45,105 nt of DNA. It comes from Clostridiaceae bacterium (GTDB taxonomy: Bacteria > Bacillota > Clostridia > Lachnospirales > Lachnospiraceae). Position 1 is the first letter of the stretch. Each line of letters begins with the position of its first letter. The position numbers were made by a program, and so were the translations under genes. The stretch spans positions 1 to 45,105 of the forward strand of contig JAGZXV010000019.1 of assembly GCA_018378255.1 (NCBI GenBank), given 5' to 3'. Shown here one piece after another: positions 33,484 through 40,795 of this stretch. Under the pieces are notes generated by a model. It ran no database searches. It was not told where the DNA came from and was given only the letters and a program-made list of their open reading frames with translations.

Positions 33484-34323
33484 ATGGATTGGAAAGAAAT
33501 ACGGAAACAGCTTTGCGACCCGGATGATACCCGGGTGATGATCGCATCCCACCGGGGAAAATTCTCCTCCAGCGTGATGGAAAACACGTCCCTGGCCTTC
33601 TGCCTGGCGCTTTTTGAAGGCGCAGACCTGGTGGAAATGGATCTGGTAAAGACGAAGGACGGAAAGATCGCAGCGCATCACGATGATACCATGGAACGTC
33701 TGTTTCATGTTCCCGGCGCCATCGCGGATTACAGTATGGCGGAACTGAAGGAAATGGATCTCTATAACTACATCGGGGAAATCTGTGAGGAAAAGATTGA
33801 ATCGCTGGAAGAGATACTGGAGGCATTACAGGGCAGAACCCTTTTGGTGCTGGATAAATGCTGGGACTGCTGGGAGGACGTATACCGGCTTTTGGCGGAA
33901 CATAACATGGTGGAACAGGCAGTTTTCAAATTTTATATAGAGGATGAATCAGCCTTTTCATGGGCCGGAAAACACCCGGAATGCATGTTCATTCCCATGC
34001 TGAAAGACGTGTCTTATTTGAAACATGTGGTTTCCTTAAAAAGCGTCACGTCCGTCCCGGCCCTGGAGATTCTGCCCAGGAAGACCACCGATGCTGTGTT
34101 TCAAAAAGAGACCTTTGACATGCTGAGAAGCCATCAGATCAAAGTCTGGTGCAATTCCCTGAGTTTGGCCCGACGTCTGGTATACGGGGCCGGGTATGAC
34201 GACTTAAAATCCCTGCGTTACGGCGGTGGGGCGGGATGGAAACATCTGATTGACCGGGGCGTGGGTATCATTCAGACCGACTGGCCTTATGAATTAAAAC
34301 AGTATTTGCTCAAATATGATTGA
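33484..34323 (+). CDS. Glycerophosphodiester phosphodiesterase family protein
   Basis: A 279-residue GDPD-fold protein without a signal peptide. Catalytic and metal residues are visible: His23-Arg24 (ASHRG), Glu33-Asn34, Glu51 and Asp53 (VEMDLVKTKDG), His66 (AAHHDDTM). The second half is less usual: DKCWDCWEDVYRLLAEH where a K-x-E pattern is typical, and the end HLIDRGVGIIQTDWPYELKQYL is family-like. It splits glycerophosphodiesters, or here perhaps another phosphodiester imported by the ABC transporter. The ribosome binding site is weak. It is the fourth gene of the transporter operon. Confidence 0.88.
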   Translation: MDWKEIRKQLCDPDDTRVMIASHRGKFSSSVMENTSLAFCLALFEGADLVEMDLVKTKDGKIAAHHDDTMERLFHVPGAIADYSMAELKEMDLYNYIGEICEEKIESLEEILEALQGRTLLVLDKCWDCWEDVYRLLAEHNMVEQAVFKFYIEDESAFSWAGKHPECMFIPMLKDVSYLKHVVSLKSVTSVPALEILPRKTTDAVFQKETFDMLRSHQIKVWCNSLSLARRLVYGAGYDDLKSLRYGGGAGWKHLIDRGVGIIQTDWPYELKQYLLKYD

Positions 34324-34455
34324 TAGCAACGGTTCCGATGCCTTATGACCGGTATTTTGGTCGGGAAGACGGCTGCTTAAACTGTTACGATTTTATTATA
34401 GCCGGGGATGGATAACGGATGTTAAAACATGCCCCCGGCACAGGAGAATCGCATA

Positions 34456-35958
34456 ATGAAAAAACAGGTAATATTGATAATGACAGATACAACGCGGAAG
34501 GATATGCTGGGCTGTTACGGAAATCCGGCGATGAAAACGCCGAATTTGGACCGGCTTGCGGCGGAAGGGATCCGTTATGAGAACGCCTACACCTGCCAGC
34601 CGGTCTGCGGCCCGGCCCGAAGCGCAATTTTTACAGGGACATTTCCCCATACCAACGGAGTGGTGACCAACAGCGTTGCTCTGAGGGAAGATGTAAAAAC
34701 TTTGGGAGAATGGCTGTGTGAAGCCGGGATTTCCTGCGGGTATGTGGGGAAATGGCATTTAGACGGAGGGGATTACTTCGGAAACGGTAAATGCCCCGAC
34801 GGCTGGGACCCGGATTGCTGGTACGACATGAGATGCTATCTGGAAGAACTGACAGAAGAGGAGCGGATGAAATCGAGGAAAAAGGCGACGGCATATGAAG
34901 AGGGGATGACAGAAGAATTCACATATGCCCACAGATGTTCGGACCGGGCCATTGAGTATTTGAACAGCCATCAGGATCAGGAATTTTTCCTTACGGTGTC
35001 CTATGATGAACCCCATGGCCCTTCCCTATGCCCGGAGCCATTTAACCGGATGTATGAAGGATATCGGTTTGATGACAATCCCAATTTCCAGGATGATCTG
35101 AGCAAAAAGCCGCTGATGCAGCAGTTGTGGGCGGGAGACGCCCTTCATGCTCCGGTGGAAGAGATCAACCGTCCATCCCAAAACCTGGCGCTGTTTCTGG
35201 GCTGCAACTCCTTTGTGGACTACGAAATCGGCCGCGTTTTGGAAACGGTCCAGGAAACGTCTCCCGGAGCTATGGTGATCTATACTTCCGATCACGGGGC
35301 TATGCTGGGCGCGCACCGCCTTCAGATGAAAAATGCATCGGTTTATAAAGAAGCTGCCAATGTTCCGCTGATCATCAAAGGCGGCGAACGGGGAAAAGTT
35401 GTACATGATCCGGCTTCCCACATCGATCTTGCGCCAACGGTTTTGGATTATTTTGGAGCGCACATCCCTAAGTGCATGGAAGGAAAAAGCATGATGAGCC
35501 AGATTCTGGATGCCGCGCGGCGGATCAATGACTGCGTATATACGGAATTCACCAGGTATGAAGCGGATCATGACGGATTTGGCGGCCTTCAGATGATGAG
35601 GGCGGTGATTACCAAACGGTATAAGCTGGCCGTCCATCTGCTGGATGGGGACGAGTTTTACGATACGGAAAAAGACCCCTATGAGATCAGCAATCTAATC
35701 GGGGACGAATCATATAAAAATACCAGAAACCGGCTGCATGACCTTTTGCTGGAACAGATGAACCGTACCAGGGACATTTACCGCGGTTACCAGTGGGCGG
35801 CCAGAGAGTGGAGAACGGATAAAAAACCGGTTTGGGAGAATGACGGGTATACGAGGCAGAGGGAGAATGAAGAAGGGGAGATGCGGCAGTTGGATTATGA
35901 TACCGGGCTTGCTATGGAAACGGCGGTGAGGAAGAAGAAGGTATTGGGGCCGAAATGA
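34456..35958 (+). CDS. Type I sulfatase (formylglycine-dependent)
   Basis: A 500-residue cytoplasmic sulfatase. The formylglycine signature is C-G-P-A-R, with Cys51 in QPVCGPARSAIFTG; metal ligands include Asp11 (ILIMTDTTRKDMLGCYG), with Asp and His in YTSDHGAMLGAHRL near residue 280. No signal peptide is present, unlike most secreted gut sulfatases. GGAGA precedes the ATG at 34456. Maturation of Cys51 needs an anaerobic sulfatase-maturing enzyme, not in this window. It is the last gene of the ABC operon, so the substrate may be an imported sulfated sugar, though phosphonate or phosphodiester hydrolases share the fold. Confidence 0.9.
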   Translation: MKKQVILIMTDTTRKDMLGCYGNPAMKTPNLDRLAAEGIRYENAYTCQPVCGPARSAIFTGTFPHTNGVVTNSVALREDVKTLGEWLCEAGISCGYVGKWHLDGGDYFGNGKCPDGWDPDCWYDMRCYLEELTEEERMKSRKKATAYEEGMTEEFTYAHRCSDRAIEYLNSHQDQEFFLTVSYDEPHGPSLCPEPFNRMYEGYRFDDNPNFQDDLSKKPLMQQLWAGDALHAPVEEINRPSQNLALFLGCNSFVDYEIGRVLETVQETSPGAMVIYTSDHGAMLGAHRLQMKNASVYKEAANVPLIIKGGERGKVVHDPASHIDLAPTVLDYFGAHIPKCMEGKSMMSQILDAARRINDCVYTEFTRYEADHDGFGGLQMMRAVITKRYKLAVHLLDGDEFYDTEKDPYEISNLIGDESYKNTRNRLHDLLLEQMNRTRDIYRGYQWAAREWRTDKKPVWENDGYTRQRENEEGEMRQLDYDTGLAMETAVRKKKVLGPK

Positions 35959-35981
35959 TGGTGCAGGCTTGATCTGCGTTA

Positions 35982-36003
35982 GAGCATGTTTGAAAATTGC
36001 TTT
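35982..36003 (+). repeat. Orphan MITE end
   Basis: GAGCATGTTTGAAAATTGCT and TT (35982-36003) match the reverse complement of the right end of the MITE at 36070-36229 in 20 of 22 positions, and are preceded by TA. No matching opposite end is seen before 36070, so this is probably the remains of a second copy. A small GGAGAAG/CTTCTCC stem (36025-36043) follows and may end the sulfatase operon. Confidence 0.55.
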
Positions 36004-36069
36004 AAAACACCCTGGAATATTGGGGGAGAAGGTGGACTTCTCCTCCCTGTTTGCGTTATACAATTACTA

Positions 36070-36229
36070 GAGTGGGTTTGAAAATTTATTTCCGCCATCT
36101 GCACGCCCCACTTTACGGGAGATTTGCTCCGAATTCAGGTTACATAGCCCGCTATGCGCCCTTCATTCGGGGAAAATCTCCCACAAATTGTGACGTACAT
36201 CTGACGGAAAGCAATTTTCAAACACACTC
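36070..36229. mobile_element. 160-bp MITE flanked by TA
   Basis: Terminal inverted repeats GAGTGGGTTTGAAAATTTAT on the left and its near complement ending CAATTTTCAAACACACTC on the right. Both sides are flanked by TA (36068-36069 and 36230-36231), as for Tc1/mariner/IS630-type insertions. The inside is also palindromic: GGGAGATTT...AAATCTCCC and ATAGCCCGCTAT in the centre. No coding capacity. The right TA and the last base form the stop codon of the HD-domain gene. Confidence 0.8.
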
Positions 36230-36906
36230 TAGTCCAGGCACTCATCAAGCAGGAGTTTGCCCATATGGTAAGTCTCATTTACTTCATCAAATAAGCTGTT
36301 ATAAAAAGCAATAGCAGCTTCCTGCCGCTCTCCTGCCAATTCTGTACCTCTGGTTGTATAAAACTTGGAATAGAGGCCCTCTAATTTGCGCTTATATTCC
36401 TGGAAGAAAGAGGCCGTATTATCGCTTGTGCCGTCAGAGACACTTCCATCCGGCAAAAACGTATAAAGCGGTTCTGAAAGGTGGCCATGATAAAGCAGTG
36501 TGCGGGCGATGCCGACTGCTCCCGATACGTCGATCTTATCTGCATCAAACAGAATTTTAGCTTCCAGGCTTTGCGGCGGATTATTTTTGCGGAAACGGTG
36601 GGATAAGATACACTGGCGCACCTTTTCAGCAAATGAATGTTCAAAACCATTGCCAGCTAAAAAATGATATGCTTTTTCAGAACCGACTTGGGCATGGCAT
36701 AATTGGGGATTATCAAATTGTTCCTGTCTGCCAATATCGTGAAGCAGGCAGGAGGCGATTAAAACATCGTAATCAACATGGGGCTCTGTTTTTGCAATGT
36801 CTAATGCCAGATAGAGAACCCGGTAGATATGTTCTTTGTCATGGGCGCTGTCCTTCATGCAGGACAGCATGTGGGTTTCCAGAAGGGTGTAGGTTTGTTT
36901 GTTCAT
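36229..36906 (-). CDS. HD domain phosphohydrolase
   Basis: A 225-residue HD-superfamily protein. The metal site is seen as His22 and His26 (AHDKEHIYRV), His56-Asp57 (LLHDIGR) and Asp121 or Asp123 (LFDADKID). It is related to the YedJ/YpgQ-type nucleotide phosphohydrolases. Its TAG is formed by the last base of the MITE and the TA flank, so the C-terminus LLDECLD may have been changed by the insertion. It lies alone, with a 1.1-kb gene-poor stretch behind its start. Confidence 0.9.
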   Translation of the reverse strand: MNKQTYTLLETHMLSCMKDSAHDKEHIYRVLYLALDIAKTEPHVDYDVLIASCLLHDIGRQEQFDNPQLCHAQVGSEKAYHFLAGNGFEHSFAEKVRQCILSHRFRKNNPPQSLEAKILFDADKIDVSGAVGIARTLLYHGHLSEPLYTFLPDGSVSDGTSDNTASFFQEYKRKLEGLYSKFYTTRGTELAGERQEAAIAFYNSLFDEVNETYHMGKLLLDECLD

Positions 36907-37221
36907 TATTTGTTCTCCTGATTATAGTCTGGTGTGAAAGATGGTTTTAGAATGGGGGGACTGAGTTAGAGTTGATTTTATGATAGATGGTTGAGGGGGA
37001 AATGTCAACGAAATCGAAATGGCTTAACTTCTATTAGTCAAAGCGTTTGTTCTTTTAACGACCATATTATTCTTTTTCGGGTAGTCTTAATTTTTGCTAT
37101 GGTTGACATAAGAGTGAGTTTATTGTTCAATGTTAGTATGCAGAAACGGCGCTAAGAGATATAATCCAATTCAAATATGCAGAAAACTTACAGATATAAA
37201 GATACCTTCCGGGCATTCACA

Positions 37222-37294
37222 TTTTTGCCCCCCAATTCCCTGCCGTAGCCAGCCCTTTATCCTGGACTCCCGGCAGGGAATTGGGGGGCAAGAA
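37222..37294. repeat. 73-bp perfect-stem hairpin
   Basis: A 24-nt arm (37222-37245, TTTTTGCCCCCCAATTCCCT then GCCG) pairs with 37271-37294 at 23 of 24 positions around a 25-nt loop. No T-run follows on either strand, so it is not an ordinary terminator. It lies in decayed DNA and may be a tiny mobile element. The surrounding gene-poor stretch (36907-37862) otherwise holds AT-rich DNA and two tiny reading frames. Confidence 0.7.
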
Positions 37295-37315
37295 TATAAA
37301 CTATTGGCAATGCCC

Positions 37316-37483
37316 CTAAGTGATGCCAACAGCCTGTCCCACATTTCCGCAGCCATGCACGATATCACCGGAACACTCATGGTAGATGATGACCGGGTTT
37401 GCCTCAATGTTCTGCGGCACCCTTTTGTGCAGTTTGCCTTGTTTGACTAATTTGTATTTAAATATACAGATGCTGTCGTTCAT
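37316..37483 (-). CDS. Possible small protein or gene fragment, 55 aa
   Basis: ATG at 37483, TAG at 37316. The translation (NDSICIFKYKLVKQGKL..., ending GCGNVGQAVGIT) has ordinary amino-acid composition and looks more protein-like than the overlapping plus-strand frame. The weak GGATG upstream falls inside the 28-codon frame that ends at 37493, so the two may be read in series. I recognise no family; it could be the start of a deleted gene. Confidence 0.3.
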   Translation of the reverse strand: MNDSICIFKYKLVKQGKLHKRVPQNIEANPVIIYHECSGDIVHGCGNVGQAVGIT

Positions 37484-37492
37484 AACTCATAC

Positions 37493-37579
37493 TTAACTTT
37501 CATCCTTTTTGATTTCCGGCAGCTCGAACTCTTCTGGTTTTAAATCATCTAATCTATACATTCTCACAGCTTTGATCAT
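37493..37579 (-). CDS. Possible 28-aa peptide or gene fragment
   Basis: MIKAVRMYRLDDLKPEEFEL followed by PEIKKDES and TAA. AGGTGG lies about 9 nt upstream. The charged tail looks like a true protein end. It lies just before the 55-aa frame on the same strand. Unknown function; possibly a remnant of mobile DNA. Confidence 0.3.
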   Translation of the reverse strand: MIKAVRMYRLDDLKPEEFELPEIKKDES

Positions 37580-37742
37580 CTTGCTTTTCCCACCTGGAAA
37601 TTGATGCTATATTTGTAAATGTTATAACATTGTAATTGTTAAAATTAACATATTATGTATATGCTTTATTATATAATGTTTGAAATGAAAGTTAATAGAT
37701 TGTTTGGAAATATGGTAATATTCATATAATGTCCCATACATA

Positions 37743-37770
37743 TTGACTTTTTACGCTGCTATGTTATTAT
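37743..37770 (+). promoter_or_regulatory. Promoter candidate before the DeoR relic and kinase gene
   Basis: TTGACT (37743-37748), 16-bp spacer, TATTAT (37765-37770), in strongly AT-rich DNA. It reads toward the DeoR relic and the FGGY kinase at 38058. Confidence 0.45.
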
Positions 37771-37862
37771 TAAGGTATGTTTGATTCGAACATTACGATT
37801 TGGTATACTGTTCACTTAATTCACGCGGTTTCCGATAAAATGAAATGAGGAGAAGGATATCA

Positions 37863-38034
37863 ATGAACAAAAAAGCAATTGCAGAATTAATTAATGAACG
37901 GGGAATCGTGGAGGGGCTAAGTCACTCGATATCGTTGTTGGGTCAGAGGATTATTTTTGGGAGTTACCAGTTACAGCACTACCCGGGGGTTTACCTTCAG
38001 GGCAGGGGAGCAGTTTAATGTGAAAATCATCTGA
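37863..38034 (+). pseudogene. Relic of a DeoR-family regulator
   Basis: The start MNKKAIAELINERGIVE, behind a good AGGAGAAGG site, aligns with RRKAIVELINAQGFVPF of the intact DeoR protein at 39752-40516. In another frame, 37951-38031 reads LFLGVTSYSTTRGFTFRAGE and QFNVKII, aligning with FFGVTGYSNTRGFTCGEEEEFKLK near residues 175-200 of the same protein. About 150 central residues and the C-terminus are missing and the frames differ, so a deletion plus frameshift destroyed the gene. It once stood directly before the kinase gene, as DeoR regulators often do. A 51-codon frame is still open. Confidence 0.75.
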
Positions 38035-38057
38035 TTAACCATTGTTAGGAGGCAGCT

Positions 38058-39698
38058 ATGCAAAAGGTAAAAGAAAATTATACATTGGGAGTGGATTTTG
38101 GCACCCTGTCTGCCAGGGCCATCATACTTAGAACTGCAGATGGCGCAATTGCTGCCAATCATTCCCATTCTTACGCTCACGGTGTTCTGGATTCCTGCCT
38201 TCCTGACGGTACGGCTCTTCCGGCAGGCTATGCCCTGTCCTGGCCGGAAGATTTTATTGTTTCCATGGCTGGGGCGGTACAGGGAGCTTTAAAGGAAGCT
38301 GGGATTTCTCCAAGGCAGATCATTGGCATCGGTATTGATTCCACCTCGTGCACCCTCATTCCCACGGACGGTCAGGGAAAACCTTTATGCGAATATCCGG
38401 GACTTGACAGCCGGCCCCATGCTTATGCAAAGGTGTGGAAACATCACGCGGCGGAACCATTTGCCAGATATTTTGAACAACTGGCAAGAAAGGAGCAGGA
38501 AACATTTCTGAAGGACTGCGGAAACAGCGTATCCTGTGAATGGGCAGTTCCTAAAATGTTGGAAATCCGACGGTATGACCCGGAATTATATCATAAAATA
38601 TCTTATTTTCTCGATCTTCCGGAATGGCTAACCTGGAAAATGACAGGATGCCTTACGAGAAGCGTTGCCTCTGCCGGTTATAAATTCCATTGGAAAGAGG
38701 ATCGGGGATATCCTGCAAGAGGGTTTTTAGATCGAGCGGCGCCTGGGTTCGGCAGGGAATTCTATGAAAAGGCGGCAGGAGTTGTGTTGCAGTTGGCGTC
38801 TCCGGCCGGAAAGCTGACGGCCCAAATGGCAGAACGCCTGGGACTGCCGACAGGATTGACTGTAGCTGTAGGTTCTTTGGATGGACATATTGCTGCAACG
38901 GCTGCTGGTATTTCCGGTGAACACGAATGTGTGCTGATAACCGGAACATCAAATGTTATCGCATTTTTATCAAAGGAGTACCGGTATGTTCCCGGTATCT
39001 GCGGGTGTGTATATGGAGGAATCAAGCCCGGTTTTTACTCATACGAAGCAGGACAGGCCTGTACCGGAGATATGCTGGACTGGTTCACAAAGAATCTTGT
39101 CCCGCAAGCCTGTTTTCAGGAGGCAGAAGACAAAGGGATCGGCATACACCAGCTTTTATCTGAAAAAGCGGCTGCCGGTCATCCTGACAGCAACCCACTG
39201 ACCATTCTGGACTGGATGAACGGCAGCAGGAATCTTCCTTCTGACAGCACGTTAAAATCCGGATTTATAGGCATGTCCCTGGCATCACGGCCTGAAGACA
39301 TCTACTGTGCCATGATCCAGGGGATTGCCTGTACAACCCGTTTTATATTGGAACACTGCGAGGCACAGGGCTTTTCGTTTGAACGGATTGTGGCCACCGG
39401 GGGAATCCCCAGTAAAAATCCATTTTATATGCAGCAGTATGCCAATATCCTGGGCAGGGATATTGACGCGGCCGTCTATTCTGATCTGCCTGCCATGGGT
39501 TCTGCCATTCAGGCGGCCTGCGCGGTGGGAAAAGCAGAGGGCGGGTATGATTCGCTGGAAGAAGCGGAAGATCATATGAAATGGAGAACCTTTATCCGGT
39601 ATCAACCGGATCGGGCATACCGGAAGGAGTATGAAACGATATTTGATAGATTCCGGTTCTACCGGACCCTGTTGTCTGAGGAGAAATTCGTTAATTAG
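38058..39698 (+). CDS. FGGY sugar kinase, ribulokinase-like
   Basis: A 546-residue FGGY-family kinase; length and motifs are closest to ribulokinase (AraB). ATP/sugar-site pieces are GVDFGTLSARA (near 11), GIGIDSTSCTLIPTDGQG, LPEWLTWKMTG, VAVGSLDGHIAA with the catalytic-type Asp, ITGTSN, and the C-terminal VATGGIPSKNPFYMQQYANILGR. It would phosphorylate a keto-pentose or polyol. No araA or araD gene is seen; the neighbours are a DeoR regulator and a glycerol-1-phosphate dehydrogenase, so another pentose, tetritol or polyol is possible. AGGAGG precedes the ATG. Confidence 0.88.
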   Translation: MQKVKENYTLGVDFGTLSARAIILRTADGAIAANHSHSYAHGVLDSCLPDGTALPAGYALSWPEDFIVSMAGAVQGALKEAGISPRQIIGIGIDSTSCTLIPTDGQGKPLCEYPGLDSRPHAYAKVWKHHAAEPFARYFEQLARKEQETFLKDCGNSVSCEWAVPKMLEIRRYDPELYHKISYFLDLPEWLTWKMTGCLTRSVASAGYKFHWKEDRGYPARGFLDRAAPGFGREFYEKAAGVVLQLASPAGKLTAQMAERLGLPTGLTVAVGSLDGHIAATAAGISGEHECVLITGTSNVIAFLSKEYRYVPGICGCVYGGIKPGFYSYEAGQACTGDMLDWFTKNLVPQACFQEAEDKGIGIHQLLSEKAAAGHPDSNPLTILDWMNGSRNLPSDSTLKSGFIGMSLASRPEDIYCAMIQGIACTTRFILEHCEAQGFSFERIVATGGIPSKNPFYMQQYANILGRDIDAAVYSDLPAMGSAIQAACAVGKAEGGYDSLEEAEDHMKWRTFIRYQPDRAYRKEYETIFDRFRFYRTLLSEEKFVN

Positions 39699-39749
39699 AA
39701 AAAGAGCATACAAATCCATGGAAGATCCTGACGATTTGTATGCTCTTTT
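39699..39749. terminator. Bidirectional terminator between kinase and DeoR genes
   Basis: AAAAAGAGCATACAAATC (ends 39715) pairs with GATTTGTATGCTCTTTT (39733-39749). A- and T-runs lie at both sides, and it serves both convergent genes. Confidence 0.88.
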
Positions 39750-39751
39750 GT

Positions 39752-40516
39752 TTAAATTACTTTTACATGGAATTGTTCAGCTTGACGCAGGGTGGCCGGA
39801 TTCAGCCTGCCGTCGGAAACGATGATTGACGCGTCCTGCATGGTGGCGAATGTAAATGTGCTGACAATGCCCACCTTTGATGAATCCATCATCATCACAA
39901 CCCGTTCTGACTTGCGCAGAATCGTGGTTTTCAATTTGAATTCTTCTTCTTCCCCGCAGGTGAATCCGCGCGTATTGCTGTATCCGGTGACGCCAAAAAA
40001 TGCGGTGGAAAAATTGATTGTTTCCAAATAAGCCGTTGTCCTGGAACCGATGATACTCAGGCTGGTGTTGTTGAGCTGGCCCCCAAGAATGTGGATCTTT
40101 GCCTGTGACAGGCTGGCCAGTTCATAGGCACAACTGATGCTATTGGTAAAAATTGTGTATGTCCCATCCGGAAAATTCCGGCAGAACTCTGTGGCAGTTG
40201 AGCCGGAATCGATGAAAATAACGCTTCCAGGTTCCAAAAGCGTTATTGCTTTAGAGGCGATCAGACGTTTTTCTTCGATATGGCATACGGACCGGTTGGC
40301 AAAAAAATCTTCTGTCCTGATTAAGACATCAAGGGATTTGGCGCCGCCATGAATCCGGACAATCTTTTTTGTGCGGTCCAGATACTCTAAGTCACGGCGC
40401 AGTGTCATCTCCGAAACATTGGGAAAGTGTTCCTTCAGTTCGGCAAAGGGTACAAATCCCTGGGCGTTGATTAATTCGACGATTGCTTTTCTCCGTTCTT
40501 CCATAAAATCTATCAC
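39752..40516 (-). CDS. DeoR/GlpR family transcriptional regulator
   Basis: A 254-residue repressor. The N-terminal winged helix (RKAIVELINAQGFVPFAELKEHFPNVSEMTLRRDLEYLDRTKKIVRIHGGAKSL) carries the DeoR signature, and the C-terminal DeoRC sensor domain has IFIDSGSTATEFCR, FGVTGYSNTRGFTC and MMDSSKVG. These bind phosphorylated sugars. A GTG at 40516 has AAAGG at suitable spacing and is preferred over the ATG at 40504. It is convergent with the FGGY kinase, which it probably controls; a broken paralogue stands in front of that kinase. The upstream region is rich in palindromes. Confidence 0.92.
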   Translation of the reverse strand: MIDFMEERRKAIVELINAQGFVPFAELKEHFPNVSEMTLRRDLEYLDRTKKIVRIHGGAKSLDVLIRTEDFFANRSVCHIEEKRLIASKAITLLEPGSVIFIDSGSTATEFCRNFPDGTYTIFTNSISCAYELASLSQAKIHILGGQLNNTSLSIIGSRTTAYLETINFSTAFFGVTGYSNTRGFTCGEEEEFKLKTTILRKSERVVMMMDSSKVGIVSTFTFATMQDASIIVSDGRLNPATLRQAEQFHVKVI

Positions 40517-40554
40517 ATTTTCCTTTCACTGATATTTGACTTATCAAGTATTTT

Positions 40555-40730
40555 GTGTGAAAGATAATCCCTATGGCTTATCTTCACACCCCAATTTGTA
40601 CCGGAATCACAAATTTGAACCGTTTCTGGGAACCTGAAATTCTCAGCGCGTGTCTGCATAACGCAATTTTTGCATAACGCAATAATTACGTCGCGCAAAA
40701 TTTGCGTGACACAAATTTTGCGTTATGCAG
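40555..40730. promoter_or_regulatory. Palindrome array upstream of the DeoR gene
   Basis: Four nested structures: GTGTGAAAGATAA...TTATCTTCACAC (40555-40589); CAATTTGTACCGGAATCACA and AATTTG (near 40592-40617); two direct copies of TGCATAACGCAA (40655-40666, 40671-40682); and an inverted copy TTGCGTTATGCAG (40718-40730), with CGCAAAATTTGCG at the centre (40694-40706). The last three make one inverted repeat of 77 bp. These are likely operators for the DeoR protein, or a small mobile repeat. Confidence 0.55.
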
Positions 40731-40795
40731 TATTCGCACAAAAAACGCTCCGGCATGGAAGATTGATATGAAAAATGCCGCCTCTCACATTTTTA

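Noticed and set aside
37222..37294. Hairpin as a terminator
   Set aside because: No T-run follows on either strand and no gene ends at it.
37130..37450. Plus-strand 106-codon frame
   Set aside because: It runs through both arms of the hairpin at 37222-37294, has no ribosome binding site, and the minus-strand frames look more protein-like.
37900..38020. Alternative third-frame peptide over the DeoR relic (LPVTALPGGLPSGQGSS)
   Set aside because: The first-frame translation aligns with the neighbouring DeoR protein, which explains the DNA better.
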